This document shows, piece by piece, positions 23,488-33,989 of a stretch of DNA of 64,000 bases. The notes under the pieces were generated by a model. It saw nothing but the letters and a program-made list of their open reading frames with translations. It did not search any database and was not told the origin of the DNA. The position numbers were made by a program, and so were the translations under genes. This stretch comes from Maratus speciosus (Eukaryota; Arthropoda; Arachnida; Araneae; Salticidae). The stretch is from contig OZ010792.1 in the NCBI GenBank assembly GCA_963932465.1, positions 280,099,836 to 280,163,835 on the forward strand, in the 5' to 3' direction. The number at the start of each line of letters is the position of its first letter. The first letter of the stretch is position 1.

Positions 23488-23700
23488 CTAGTACATAACC
23501 CCGTCAAAAATGACGGAATGCTGATGTGCGCTTCATTTTCATAAGACTTCACACGAACAACTTCACACAAACAATCAGAATGAAGATTTTATTATTGAAG
23601 GGTTCGTATCGTTGAAAAGTTAGTTGGCAGATTTTAGTTTAGTGTCAAAATGCTGAATCTTATAGATAATGTAACCTTTTGAATTATTGTTTTTTTTTTT
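23488..23700 (-). mobile_element. Helitron-like 3' end on the minus strand
   Basis: On the minus strand the sequence reads CCGTCATTTTTGACGG (a perfect hairpin), GGTTATGTA and then CTAG|T at 23491-23488. This is the full Helitron 3' signature. The body runs rightward on the map. The 5' end was not located, and a T run of about 27 bases starts at 23690. Confidence 0.55.
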
Positions 23701-23739
23701 TTTTTTTTTTTTTTTTGCATACACTCTTTAAGTTGGTTG

Positions 23740-23911
23740 AAATTGATTTGAAAAATAAATAAACTGGTTCACTGGTCAGTATAATATTATTCAATTTTCC
23801 ATAATCGGGTATTTTTTTTTTTTAAACAGAGCAAATTAGCGTACTTCTGGAGCCTGGTGTGTTTTCGGGCGGGGTTGTCGAGCGTAGCTCATTGAAGACA
23901 GAGTCAACTAG
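23740..23911 (+). mobile_element. Helitron-like 3' end, GAGCGTAGCT family (copy 1)
   Basis: Shares ATTCAATTTTCC-TAATC, CAAATTAGCGT-CTT and TGTCGAGCGTAGCT with the minus-strand element ending at 27723. It terminates in CTAG|T at 23908-23911. The terminal hairpin is weak here, so assignment relies on the match to the better-preserved copy. Confidence 0.5.
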
Positions 23912-24525
23912 TTTTTTTTTTTTTTTTTTTAATTAAATATTATTTGTTCCTAATTTATTTTAAAGCTATGTCATTTCCAAAATATGATTTTCATACATTA
24001 AAAGTGATGTATGCATTAGAGATGCGTAAAATTTCGAATAATGTTATATATATCGGCATTCAGTCATTGGCAGATCATCTGGATATAGTAATTAACACTG
24101 TTTCTACTTGTTTCAAATTACACCTTTTAAAAAATTTCGATTTATGGTTATTTTATTTGTAAGTTATAAATTAAAAAATATCACAAATCACTTTTAAGAC
24201 ATGATCATAAATCAAAATCTTAAAAAGTAACATTTGACAGCGGTAGAAATAATATTAAATTTTACATATAAATTCTGGGGGGGAAAGGAAATATGTTTAA
24301 AAATCCTTCTTCTTATGTTTCTCAACTTTTAAAATTTTAATTAAAGTATACTATAACTTTAAGTAAAAATTTATCAATCTTATCTGGTTGACTTTTAAAA
24401 CAATATATTTCGTGGGGTATAAGAAATGTTTTAACAAAAGAAATTTTGCGGGGGTTAAAATGCGCAGACTTCGAAAAAATTTGGAATCTAAATGTTTGAT
24501 TCTTTCTTTCATCTTTCATTAAAAA

Positions 24526-24572
<47 letters not shown>

Positions 24573-24619
24573 GAAAAACTAGAGAACACTAATTCTGCTT
24601 TTTCAGAATTTAGTGTCGC

Positions 24620-24943
24620 CCCCGGCATTTCCATTACTTTATTTTCTTCTGAGGGACTGACAGCTTCTATTATTATGAAACAGCCATTATAAATGAAGCG
24701 TTAGGTGAAGATGAAAGAGCAGCCGTAAAAAGTTAGAATTCTGATTTTCTGGTCAGAATGGGGGGAGGGGAGGGGGGAATGGCCATATTTTTTTTCCCAT
24801 TCTGACCAGAAAATCAGAGTTCTAACTTTTTACGGCTGCTCTTTCATCTACACCTAACGCTTCATTTATAATGGCTGTTTGATAATAATAGAAGCCGCCA
24901 GTCCATCAGAAGAAAATAACTCGGTTAAGCAGGACTCTAATGC
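24620..24943. mobile_element. Palindromic pogo/Tigger-like MITE (copy 1)
   Basis: Two ~127-bp arms form an almost perfect hairpin around a G-rich loop (GGGGGGAGGGGAGGGGGGAA at about 24759-24778). Arms contain ATTTTCTTCTGA, AACAGCCATTATAAATGAAG, AGAGCAGCCGTAAAAAGTTA and GATTTTCTGGTCAGAATGG or complements. The outer right end read inward (GCATTAGAGTCCTGCTTAAC) matches the pogo-type start CAGTAGAGTCCCGATTATC of the copy at 63143. No coding capacity. Confidence 0.7.
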
Positions 24944-25129
24944 AGTGCAAAACCCATTTCAATTTTAAGACTTAAAGCACACGTTTTATTTTATGTAAAA
25001 TGACGTCATTCGCATCGGTTTAAGAATTCCACATTTACGATCTACTTTTAAACACCTACAGTAAAGCATGCATAGCACATCACTATCACGAAATAATCCA
25101 CAAATGCAGCAAAATGATGCCGTCATTCA

Positions 25130-25175
25130 AGAAAATAGACAAAAAAAAACAAAAAAAAAAAAACAAAAAAAAAAA
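25130..25175. repeat. A-rich CAAAA microsatellite
   Basis: Runs of A separated by single C bases, inside the minus-strand Helitron-like copy. Confidence 0.8.
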
Positions 25176-25769
25176 CGGCTATTTAAAGATTTATAGATAC
25201 TTAAAATTAAATATAGTTTATGATAGCTCCATTGTTTTAACAGAAATCATTCGTTTATATATTTTTTAAAGTAGCACGTATTTTAATTACATTTTCTTTC
25301 GGTTGTTATAAGAAAATGGCAACAAAAATATATAATTAATATTTTAGAACTATTTTTCCTTTACTATCTACAGAAATGGAGTACTTCCGTTGCCAATATT
25401 AAACAAATGGCTCTAAAAACTACAAAAAAAATTAATATTTAAAAAATAAATGGAGATACAGTTTTCAAACAAAATGCATTTAAAAGAACTTTTTTTTTTT
25501 TTTCCAAGACGACGGTATAAAAATCGGAAATGTGCGATGCTTAGAAGTTTAAAAAATTGCTATAGAGTATTTAATCGTAGTGCTTTGTTTTACGGCTGGC
25601 TTCTGTAAGGTAACGTTATTTTTTGGAATACACAAAATAAGCTGGGAGAAAGAAATAACACCGTACCGGGGGCTAAAAAAAAAAAAAAAAAATCGTCGTC
25701 TTAAAATGGAGAAAGAAAGAAAGATTGTTGCCCAATCTTATAAATCTTATAAAAAATCTTATAGCTAAA

Positions 25770-26340
25770 TATGGCTAATTTCTAAACCGTTTGTCATAGA
25801 CATTTAATTCCAATTACAAAAATGTTTTTAATGGGTTAAAAAATTATTTTAAAAGTCATTTTGATCAATAAAAACATTTCTTAATAAGTTACGAAATTTA
25901 AATTTTTATACGGTCCCAGATACTATAAGTGATATTTAGGAAAATTTTACTATTACACTAACAAGTGAGACAAAAAAAGTACCATTCATCTAACACTAAA
26001 ATTGACCAAGTTATGAAACTTTGAATTGCAGGACTTATGCCAATTTTGAGCATCAGAACACAGATCAGTTGAACTGTGCTTCGAGGGTTCGTACACAAAG
26101 TGCTTAAAGTATTAGAAGGATTTATTTCGCGTGTACGTTTCTGCATTGCAGCCGAAGGGAGTCACTTCGAGCAAGTTTTAAGAAAACGTTAATTTTTAGA
26201 TTAGATAATCTAATAGCATTTTAAAATATGTATCAGTTTGGAAAAGAACTGCTACTGTTGCTTTTCACCCATTCATTTAACAAAAATTCTGTTATTTTTA
26301 AACTTATATTCTCAGTACAAGTTGTATATTTTGCTATAAG
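25770..26340. mobile_element. Truncated TACAGGGTGTCC-family element (copy 3, left part)
   Basis: About 570 bp matches 35130-35710 almost throughout, beginning GGCTAATTTCTAAACCGTT and including GTCATTTTGATCAATAAAAA, CGTACACAAAGT-CTT and TATTCTCAGT-CAAGTTGTAT. The outer TIR is lost where it meets DNA next to the Helitron-like copy, and there is no right arm. Minus-strand frames of 62 and 70 codons in the two copies share MQKR, EINPSNT and STLCTN, perhaps a trace of an ancestral transposase, but I cannot assign it. Confidence 0.65.
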
Positions 26341-26664
26341 ATTTTTTATAAGATTTTATAAGATTTTTTTTTTTTTAATAAGATGTAAAAAGGAAATCTA
26401 ATTTCATAAAGTGCTTTAACTTTGTAATTTATTCCCCAACATTCCTGACTTAAATTATTCCTTGGGTTTGACAACAAGCCACACATTATGTCGGGTTCAA
26501 ATTCAAAAGTTATTGTGTGCCTCGTTTTTCCATAATATCAATTGAAGTTTTTATATTAAATCGCAATTTTTCAACAACTTAAAAAAAAAAACCCTCTTAA
26601 ATTTATGTACATTTATAAAAATATTTATACGACACTATATACATAGATACATACGTTTTATGAT

Positions 26665-26905
26665 CTATATTATAAAACAAAAACATGTCCGTGAATAACG
26701 CGGCTGTCATGTCACGCAGACAACCTAAAGCAATAAATTTCGTTGTAACTGCAATTTTTATTTTAACTTCTAAACGTAGCACAATGTTATTTTTTACACT
26801 GTCAAATAGGAAAGAAAATGTACTTTCAAATGCAATTTGTTTGAAAATTGTATCTCAATTTATAAATTTTTTAAGGTTTTTAAAGTAATTTTTAAGTATG
26901 ATTCC
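26665..26905 (+). mobile_element. Helitron-like 5' end (TCTATATTATAAAAC family, copy 2)
   Basis: Starts TCTATATTATAAAACAAAAA after a G and continues with ACATGTCCGTGAATAACGCG. It matches the start at 11907 and the shared TCAAATGCAATTTGTTTGAAA block. A homopolymer C tract follows (about 26905-26923). No 3' end identified. Confidence 0.45.
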
Positions 26906-26939
26906 CCCCCCCCACCCCCCACGCCCCGTGCAACACAAA

Positions 26940-27220
26940 TACGAGCCGAATTGCACTTAAAGTAATGCAATTAATTCAGCGTTTGTTTGTTTCCATTTAA
27001 TATTCCGTAACTAAATTTCCAAAGGTAACAAAACTTCACAAATAAATTAATTAATTAATTAAATATGAATTTAACACATATGTAATCAAACCACGCGCTT
27101 AAATACTGGAATAATCAGAATATCAAAAGTTTCTATAAATAGGGAGCTGTTTCGTAATTGACTGCTGGCATGCGGCTAAGAAAATTCTAAAAATGCTTAT
27201 TAGTCTGCCGTTGATGGGCA
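26940..27220. other. Unassigned DNA
   Basis: Only a short TTAA-rich microsatellite (about 27045-27062) is visible. Confidence 0.35.
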
Positions 27221-27590
27221 ATTTAAGAAAATATATTAAATGTAAAAAATCTATTAGAGGTTTTAATTAAAAATTTAAGGAAATGCATTAAATATAAAAA
27301 ATCTATCAGAGATTCCAATTAAAAATTTATGAAAATATATTAAATATAAAAAACTTATTAGATGTTTCAATTAAAAATTAAGAAAATATATTAAATGTAA
27401 AAAATATAGCAGAGGTGTCAGTTAAAAATTCAAGCAAACATATTAAATGTAAAAAAATCTATTACAGGTTTCAATTAAAAATTTAAGAAAATATTTTAAA
27501 TGTAAAAAATATATTACAGGTTTCAATTAAAGATTTAAGAAAACATATTAAATGTAAGAAAAAATCTATTAGAGGTTTCAATTAAAAACG
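27221..27590. repeat. ~53-bp tandem satellite, about 7 units
   Basis: The unit contains ATTAAATGTAAAAAATCTAT, then TAGAGGTTTCAATTAAAAAT and TTAAGAAAATAT. Units vary by small substitutions and 1-3 base indels. Non-coding. Confidence 0.85.
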
Positions 27591-27722
27591 ATTTTCATCT
27601 ACGTTTTGTATACTAGATAATCTGTATCGGGCATATTCAACCCGGAAAACCCGGGTTGAACTGCCTGGTAACAATAATAATAGTTATTACCAAGAATTTT
27701 ATACCAGGAGTTTATCACATTA

Positions 27723-28075
27723 CTAGGGGGCTCTGCCCCCTGCAAGCTACGCTCGCCAACCTCCCATTCAGACACCGTAGAATCTAAAAGCACGCTAATT
27801 TGATCGGTTTTAAAAAGATTAGAGAAGACTGAATTATAATTGAAAAAACCTATAGCGATCTCCCTGTAAACGGGTTTCCATTCAATTCCCTTTGATTGCA
27901 AAAATTTAAGGCCGAATCATTTGCTATTAAGACCTCCAACGGTTGTTTTCGTGTTTGATTAAAGAAGACCATTTAAACATTTGAAAGGAAGCTAAAATAA
28001 AATGAATTAAGTAAACAGAGTCTTTGCTTCCCGGTATTTTTTAACAGCGTTATAAAACGATTGACATAATACAAT
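27723..28075 (-). mobile_element. Helitron-like 3' segment, GAGCGTAGCT family (copy 2)
   Basis: On the minus strand it ends GAGCGTAGCTTGCAGGGG, then the strong hairpin GGGGGC-AGA-GCCCCC, then CTAG|T (27726-27723). The upstream ~340 bp match 52745-53500 on the plus strand (GCAAAGACTCTGTT-ACTTA, GGAAACCCGTTTACAG, TTTTTAAA-C-GATCAAATTA). A 100-codon minus-strand frame (27599-27901) crosses the element boundary and is not conserved in the other copies, so it is not called as a gene. Confidence 0.65.
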
Positions 28076-28106
28076 TTACTACAATTACTACAATTTACCG
28101 CTTTAA

Positions 28107-28302
28107 CCCCTTCAAGGGCGGTAGTTCATTTTTGGACCACTTAATTTTAATTCTTAAATGCACCAGAATATTGGAATGAAAATTTTCCTCTTATTATTAA
28201 GTGAACAAAAGCATTTTCGTATTTTGAAATTTGTTTGTAAATTCTGGTGCCATTTACTGATTTCAACATTTTACGAATAGAAGTACCTTGCCCCTGAAAG
28301 AG
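28107..28302. mobile_element. TTAA-flanked piggyBac-like MITE (copy 2)
   Basis: A 196-bp unit flanked by TTAA at 28103-28106 and 28303-28306. The ends are CCCCTTCAAGGGCGGTAG and ...TTGCCCCTGAAAGAG. It is the reverse-complement relative of 19946-20142. Confidence 0.65.
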
Positions 28303-28319
28303 TTAAACGCATATTAATG

Positions 28320-28925
28320 TATTTATTATTTTAAAGCTTCCTTTCTCTTTTAATATTCACGTGTAAATACAATTTTCAAGACATAATTTTCAATATTTTC
28401 CTGCTTGTAACACGTACTCATTTAATAGTAATTTTAAAGGTTTTTTTTTTCTGTTTTTAATAGTCACGTGTAAATAAATTTTTAATCGTTAGGAAATATT
28501 ATTCCTTGCGCTGTTTTTAGAATTGAAAATAATCTCTATAATAATATCCTAAGTCATGTGACTATTATCAACAATTCTGGGCGGATTCCTTCGCTTTTTA
28601 TATTCCAGGCGGTCATTTTGGTACTTTAATGCTAGCCAGACACAGGCAATAAGTCGCCAAATATTATTCTATCGCCATGATTTCACTTATATTGCAATAG
28701 TCCAAGTCATATAACTGCCATAAACAATTACAACACTTCGCTTTTCCTAAGAAAGGTTTCCATTTTGATTAAAGAATCAAAGTTATTTTTTCGAATAAAA
28801 CTACATAAAAGATGCCATGATCACAAAGAATTCTTGATACTTTTATGTTAGCCGAGTGAAAATCTCGCCAATAGCTTTTTTTAACTCGCCAGTTAGCATT
28901 TTTTTATTTTTCGAGTGGTAAATTA
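28320..28925. other. Unassigned DNA
   Basis: AT-rich with no frame. CGCCAA/TTGGCGA words, frequent in the following nest, begin near 28648. Confidence 0.35.
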
Positions 28926-29101
28926 AAACGATACTACTTGGTTATCCCATCGACCAAAAATCTATCGCCAGAATATAAGATTAAATGCCAATAATGGTTG
29001 ATCGTAAATGTCACATTCACTTGACTGTAAGGAAGTTACACGTGTTTACGCCACCAAGGGATTTTTATTTCGACGTTTTATTTTTATTTTTATCAATGCT
29101 A

Positions 29102-29308
29102 GGCACAGATGTCTTATACGCCCCATATTGGCGCGACTTTTTTCCGACGGCAATTTGGCGAAAACATCAACAGCATAAACAACAACGTCCGAGTTACCAT
29201 ATCAAGCAAAATAACGACACTTTGGCGCCAGTTAAGTACCCGTTGCATATATGACATTGGCGTCAGAAAAAAATCGCGCCAATGTGGGGCGTATATGACA
29301 TCTGTGCC
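29102..29308. mobile_element. MITE-A (intact copy) with 8-bp target duplication
   Basis: 207 bp with ~47-bp TIRs starting GGCACAGATGTCTTATACGC and GGCACAGATGTCATATACGC. Both flanks carry CAATGCTA, an 8-bp target-site duplication (29094-29101 and 29309-29316). Eight-base duplications point to hAT- or Merlin-type transposition. No coding capacity. Confidence 0.8.
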
Positions 29309-29605
29309 CAATGCTATACTAATTTATTTCGGCACAGATGTCATATACTCCCCATATTGGCGCGGTTTTTTTTCAACGCCATTTTAGCGAAAACATCACC
29401 ACCATAAACAACAACATCCGGATTACCATATCAAGCAAAATAACTATACTTTGGCGTCAGTTAACCTTTAACCGGAATCGCTAAATTGTTCCACCTTAGT
29501 GGAATCTTATGTCCAAAAGGACCCTTTAATTAAAATCCAAGTTATTTTCTAATATATATGAAATTACCACTTAGATGGGTTATAAGCGGACTGAAAAAAG
29601 TTTCA

Positions 29606-29780
29606 TCTATTATATATATATAATCCAAACGGAAATTTCGTTCCGAACGCCGAGATTTCGAGTTCTACCGCATGGATTTTTACGGAACTTATACCGTTAG
29701 ATAGGTATCGTTTCAGGGAAGGTTTTAAGCTATAACACATCATTCTACCTAGATCAGTTATAGAATTATTAGGGAAAATT
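29606..29780 (+). mobile_element. Helitron-like 5' end, CCAAACGGAAATTTC family (copy 1)
   Basis: Begins TCTATTATATATATATAATC right after an A, followed by CCAAACGGAAATTTCGTTCC and TTTACGGAACTTATACCGTT. About 165 bp is shared with 30252-30416 at very high similarity. The 3' end was not found, so it may be a truncated copy. Confidence 0.55.
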
Positions 29781-29934
29781 ATTTTATATTGAACTTTGTA
29801 ACTTCATATTTCCTTAAATATCTGGACTCCTATTGGTCGTAGAGCTTAGATCTCGCGCCAAAAGTAGCTCCGAAGCACCCAAGCAAACTTTTCCCCGCGA
29901 TTATTTTGCCGTCTTTCGATTTCCTCTAACTCTA

Positions 29935-30185
29935 TTAGGGGCCCGCGTAGGGCCCCTTTAACATATTTTTCGTAGTAATTTCAGCAATTATTTTACATTA
30001 TTCGTTAAGACCGCCACCCTCCCGATTCATGTATCTACGGAAAGGTTGCACGAAGGAGTTTCGTTCGGATACGCTTTCGTTAAGAATAGAGTGCGCTCCC
30101 TGGTGGTGGAATGTGGAACTAACATAACGCGATATTGTTAAAATTGGGAAATCTAACAATGCGATCTGTTTTAAACTTTGAGATA
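29935..30185 (-). mobile_element. Possible Helitron-like 3' end on the minus strand
   Basis: The minus strand reads GGGGCCC-TACGCG-GGCCCC followed by CTAA|T (29938-29935), a hairpin plus CTRR|T. The 66-codon minus-strand frame at 29998-30198 has no recognisable domain. Confidence 0.4.
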
Positions 30186-30189
30186 GTTC

Positions 30190-30425
30190 ATAACACATAA
30201 TCTATTATCTATTCTATTATATATATATAAAATCTATTATCTATTCTATTATCTATTATATATATAAAATCCAAACGGAAATTTCGTTCCGAACACCTAG
30301 ATTTCGAGTTCTACTGCATGGATTTTTACGGAACTTATACCGTTAGATAGGTATTGTTTCAGGGAAGGTTTTAAGCTATAACACATTATTCTACCTATAT
30401 TAGTTTTAGAATTATGACGGAAAAT
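30190..30425 (+). mobile_element. Helitron-like 5' end, CCAAACGGAAATTTC family (copy 2)
   Basis: TATTATCTATTC-type microsatellite (30198-30251), then TCTATTATATATATAAAATC and the same ~165 bp as at 29606. The expanded TCTATT tract just before the start suggests repeated slippage or tandem insertion at the A|T target. Confidence 0.5.
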
Positions 30426-30429
30426 TCTG

Positions 30430-32030
30430 TTATTTTGGGCGATAAGGTTACCATTTTATTTCTTGGCGAAATTCATCGTTGATAAAAAAAAATTGAAACG
30501 GCTATTAAACCTCGAAAAATAAAAGAAAAACTGTTACTAATTTTATTTAAATGAAAAAAAAAGAAAAAGAAAATCCGTTTTAATGAGTGATAATATTAAA
30601 AAACGGAAACATTTAATCAAAACCTGAAAGAAATATTTGTAATGCTTAAAAATTAATTTAATAAGAAATATTACACTTGATACGCAATATTTGGCTCTTT
30701 ATCGCTTGCGTTAGATATGGAAACGAATCAAAAAATTTTATTAGATGAAATTTTAACGACATTTTCTTTCTGTTCTGCTCTTTTCTTTTTTTTTATATCT
30801 AATTGTCCCATCACGTGACTTAAAGAAGAAACAAGCAGATGTAATTGTGAGTCACGTGTGTAATTACTATTTGTTTCTTTACAATTTTTTATTTTTCTTT
30901 TGTCGCCAAACAATGTGATTTTAAGCCAAAAATGCATAAGCGTGACATTAGCTTGAGGATGTTCTCACAAATGGTGTTTTTTTAGGTGAAAGAGATCATT
31001 TTTTGAGTACATTTTCATATTCAATTGTAACTTATATAGATATCAGTTAATATTTTAAAAATGGAATCGAATGCTTAAATTTCAGTGTGAATCTCTGCCA
31101 CACATACATATTGTAAAATAATTTCATACTTTTTAAAATGTTTTTCGCCGTAATTCCGAAAGCATGTGATATTTATAAACTCGAACTCAGATCAACGAAT
31201 ATTACCCATTTTATATAAGCAAATATTATCTATTGTTTATTTCATTTTTTCTCAAGTCATACCGCCAATTTCATTTATAGGAAAATTCACAGATTCGAAA
31301 TCTTGGAAATAAAGATAATTTTTAAGGAAATTTATGTTTTAATACGTTATTACTATCGAAAAATTCAACATTTTGAAAAAAAAAATACAAGTCTTTTGTA
31401 ATTCGTCATTTCTTCTTCGTCTTTCTTCGTACTTTCTCCTCTGTTATGTAATATTTCAAATGATATTGTTCGATCATCGATTCACCGCAAAATGGAATAT
31501 CTAATATAGTATATAAAATAAAGTCTGGATTAGGTGACTAATTAACGCACAGCGCAAACTACTGAACCTAAAATCTTGAAAATCGTGGTAAAAATACTTC
31601 TTATGACATAGACTTCTGCTAAGAAAGGACTTTCTAAAGTGTCACCCCTAATGGTTTTTGCACGTGGAGGGGAAAAAAATCGAATATCAAAATTATGCGT
31701 CAAATGATAGCATATTTTAATGTAGTTTTGTATGCTGAATCGAATGCTACCAAATAAATTTTTATAAGCCCAACAGTTCATGGCACATTTCATATTTTTC
31801 TAATTTGGCGGTGTTTTTATCATCTAAACCTCAAAATATCTATCATTACATCCGTTACTCTAGCAACGGAAAAAATTCAAATCAACCCTTTTGGCTAAAA
31901 AATAAAAACGGCTCTATGAGTTTGAAATAAAAATGCAAGCATCTTAATTTTTTTAAAAAAATAGTGATTTTATGTAAAATAAAAGGAAACAAAAATACTG
32001 AGAATTTAGCGTTATAAAACAAAAATGGAA
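30430..32030. other. Interior of the TTAA element, unassigned
   Basis: AT-rich with short frames only (longest 83 codons, minus, 31542-31793, no domain). No repeat relationship to the rest of the window was noticed. Confidence 0.4.
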
Positions 32031-32033
32031 AAT

Positions 32034-32325
32034 GTACTACTTAGATATTCCGTCGACCAAAAATTTATCGTCAAACTATAAGATTAAATGCCAATAATGG
32101 TTGATCTTAAATATCAAATTCACTTGAATTTAAACAAGCTACACGTGTTTACGTCATCAAGTGATTTTAATTTCGACGTTTTATTTGTATTTTTATTAAT
32201 GTTATACTAATTTATTTGTTATTTCGTTATTTAAAATAAAGATTATGTCAATTTATATAATTTGGCGAATGGTTTGGCAATTTATATAATTTGGCGAAAT
32301 GGGTCGACGGGATAACAAGTAGTAC
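32034..32325. mobile_element. MITE-B (uninterrupted copy)
   Basis: 292 bp with inverted ends GTACTAC...CCGTCGACC and GGTCGACGGGATAACAAGTA with GTAC. It matches the pieces of the interrupted copy: CGACCAAAAAT-TATCG-CA, TAAGATTAAATGCCAATAAT, TTTCGACGTTTTATTT and AATTTGGCGAAA. It lies inside the TTAA element that interrupts the first copy, so it serves as a template for the original layout. Confidence 0.8.
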
Positions 32326-32329
32326 CAAT

Positions 32330-32970
32330 GAAAATATTTAAGTATGAAAGCAATGTTTGTAACGACTTAAAAATTATTTTCATATATATAAACTCGGTTT
32401 ATGGCGTCAGATGCCGTCATCCGAAGAATCTACAAAAGTCTTTTTCCATTTTTTCCGGTCATAGGTTCCTCAATGAAAGAAATTGGAATTGGAATAATAT
32501 TGTGCGATTTATAAATTGCTCCTCGATAAGAAGAAAAAATGGTTACATTTATAACAACCGTGCGCACATCTCACTGCAGTAGTTACATTTTGCGTATGTA
32601 AATTAAAAATAATTTTTTTGTTTTTAATTATGGCATTATTTCTGTTATTGTTTATCTTTTCAGTTTTTTAAATGAAATTAGTATAAGGCATGCATTTTAA
32701 ATGAAATGAGTGAAAGGTTTGTGTTTTAAATGAAAATAATAAAATAAGAATATGCTATGAAAACAATCTTTATTGATTTATTATCTGCGCCCGGCTGACA
32801 TAAAAATATCACAAAAGCCACATATTCACTTTTCTTTGAGTAGTTGCTCATGAGAATTTAAGTTAACCTTCCGTATTCGGATACTTAACATATTGGTGTA
32901 TTAGCTTTAATGTTGAAAGCATCGTTTATGTTTGAAGCGAAAACTTTACTATTACACAAAATCGCATCAT
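32330..32970. other. Unassigned DNA inside the TTAA element
   Basis: An 84-codon plus frame (32328-32582) has no recognisable domain. Otherwise AT-rich, with three near-repeats of TTTTAAATGAAAT-AGT at 32665-32730. Confidence 0.35.
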
Positions 32971-32975
32971 CATCA

Positions 32976-33543
32976 TCTACTATATATTTACAACGGAAAT
33001 TTGTATTTCATTCCGATTGTTTATAATACTTTCGTAGGATATACCACAATTAGTTAGGTAATAATTTTGGAAAGGTTTTAGTGTATACATATTGTTCAAG
33101 GGTACTTAGTTATAGAGCAACAGTAAAAGTTCAAAAATTAAGTGAACCTGATTATGAAAGTTTAGCCTTTTTAAAAAAATCTACAGACCATATTTTGTTA
33201 CAAGTGGCCCTGTTGCATGACTTTTAGGAATGGTGTTAGTATATACGATTTCATTATATGTTGATTAGTTACAGAGGTATTAATTCCTGTTGTCATAACG
33301 GTCTCATTACCCGACCATATGTGCGCTGTTTATAATCAACTAAAACAATTACTTCTTAATTGCTAAATTTTGTCCAACGCTTAAGATAACATTATATCGC
33401 AATGGCGTTCGCATCGTTTTCAGTGATGAGCAAGGTCAAGCTGAAGATCCATATTGTTTAAAATACAAGTTCAAATTCACCATTTAGTTTAATCCAAAGT
33501 TCATTTGGAAATATTGACCAGCGCAGCGGGCATAGCCTGCTAG
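32976..33543 (+). mobile_element. Complete non-autonomous Helitron (568 bp)
   Basis: Starts TCTACTATATATTTACAACG after A at 32975. It ends with the hairpin GCGGGC-ATA-GCCTGC and CTAG (33540-33543) before T. A|TC...CTAG|T with a 3' GC hairpin is diagnostic of Helitrons. The first ~140 bp is a diverged relative of the CCAAACGGAAATTTC family (shared AACGGAAATTT, AAAGGTTTTA). No helicase frame, so it depends on an element elsewhere. Confidence 0.75.
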
Positions 33544-33649
33544 TGTACTATATAAATCAACTTTTATTCATATATATCTTGAAATTATACATTTTTTTTT
33601 TTTAATTTAGTTCTTTAAGCGTTGATGCGCGCGTTTCGAAATTAAACGT

Positions 33650-33658
<9 letters not shown>

Positions 33659-33700
<42 letters not shown>

Positions 33701-33703
33701 TTT
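33659..33703. repeat. (TTTA)n microsatellite
   Basis: About 45 bp of TTTA repeats close to the right end of the TTAA element. Confidence 0.9.
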
Positions 33704-33989
33704 TTGCCGTTGTCTGGTCAAAATGGACCCACGATTCCGGTTAAGGGTTAAGTACCTTTGCGTATACGACATTGGCGTCAGAAAAAACCGCGCCAATATG
33801 AGGCGTATATGACATCTGTGCCTTTATTTGTTCTTTCGTTATTTAAAATAAAAATTACGTCAATTTGTATAATTTGGTGAGTGCTTTGGCGATTTATATA
33901 ATTTGGCGAAATTGGTCGACTGGATAACTAAGAGTACATTTAAAACATTGCTTTGAATTTGAAATTAAATGTCAGGATTTCTTGCAATA

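Larger units (their letters stand above)
24579..25675 (-). mobile_element. Helitron-like element, AATTCTG-hairpin family (copy 2, with nested MITE)
   Basis: On the minus strand it starts TTAGCCCCCGGTACGG (about 25675) and ends with AATTCTG-AAAAAG-CAGAATT and CTAG|T (24582-24579). It is the inverted equivalent of 16353-17172. A pogo-type palindromic MITE has inserted near its 3' end (about 24620-24943), and the left flank is an A/AAAAG microsatellite (24520-24578). Confidence 0.65.
29465..33747. mobile_element. piggyBac-like TTAA element (4.28 kb) inserted in MITE-A
   Basis: TTAA stands at 29461-29464 and 33748-33751. The TIRs are CCTTTAACCGGAATCG and CCCTTAACCGGAATCG (right end read inward). 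Subterminal GTCCAAAAGGACC (left) and GGTCAAAATGGACC (right) also face each other. TTAA duplication with a CCCTT start is the piggyBac mode. No transposase frame is left; the interior is AT-rich and contains Helitron-like segments and a second MITE-B. Confidence 0.75.
29331..33822. mobile_element. MITE-A (second copy), split by a TTAA element
   Basis: The left half 29331-29464 starts GGCACAGATGTCATATACTC. The right half 33748-33822 ends ...GTATATGACATCTGTGCC. The halves join at CAGTTAA|GTACC, exactly as in the intact copy. The flanks TTTATTTC (left) and TTTATTTG (right) form an 8-bp target duplication with one change. Confidence 0.8.
28931..33937. mobile_element. MITE-B (interrupted copy), outermost layer of a transposon nest
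   Basis: The outer ends are ATACTACTTGGTTATCCCAT (28931) and ...GGTCGACTGGATAACTAAGA with GTAC ending at 33937, inverted relatives of each other. The uninterrupted copy at 32034-32325 is only 292 bp, so about 4.7 kb here is inserted DNA. Left-hand segments 28931-29101 and 29309-29330, and right-hand 33823-33937, together rebuild one MITE-B. Confidence 0.75.

Noticed and set aside
25958..26146. Minus-strand frame shared with 35291-35503 as a possible gene
   Set aside because: It is shared because both lie in copies of one TIR element. Too short and without a motif to call, though noted as a possible transposase trace.
27599..27901. 100-codon minus-strand open frame
   Set aside because: It crosses the Helitron 3' end, and the matching parts of the other two family copies do not keep the frame.
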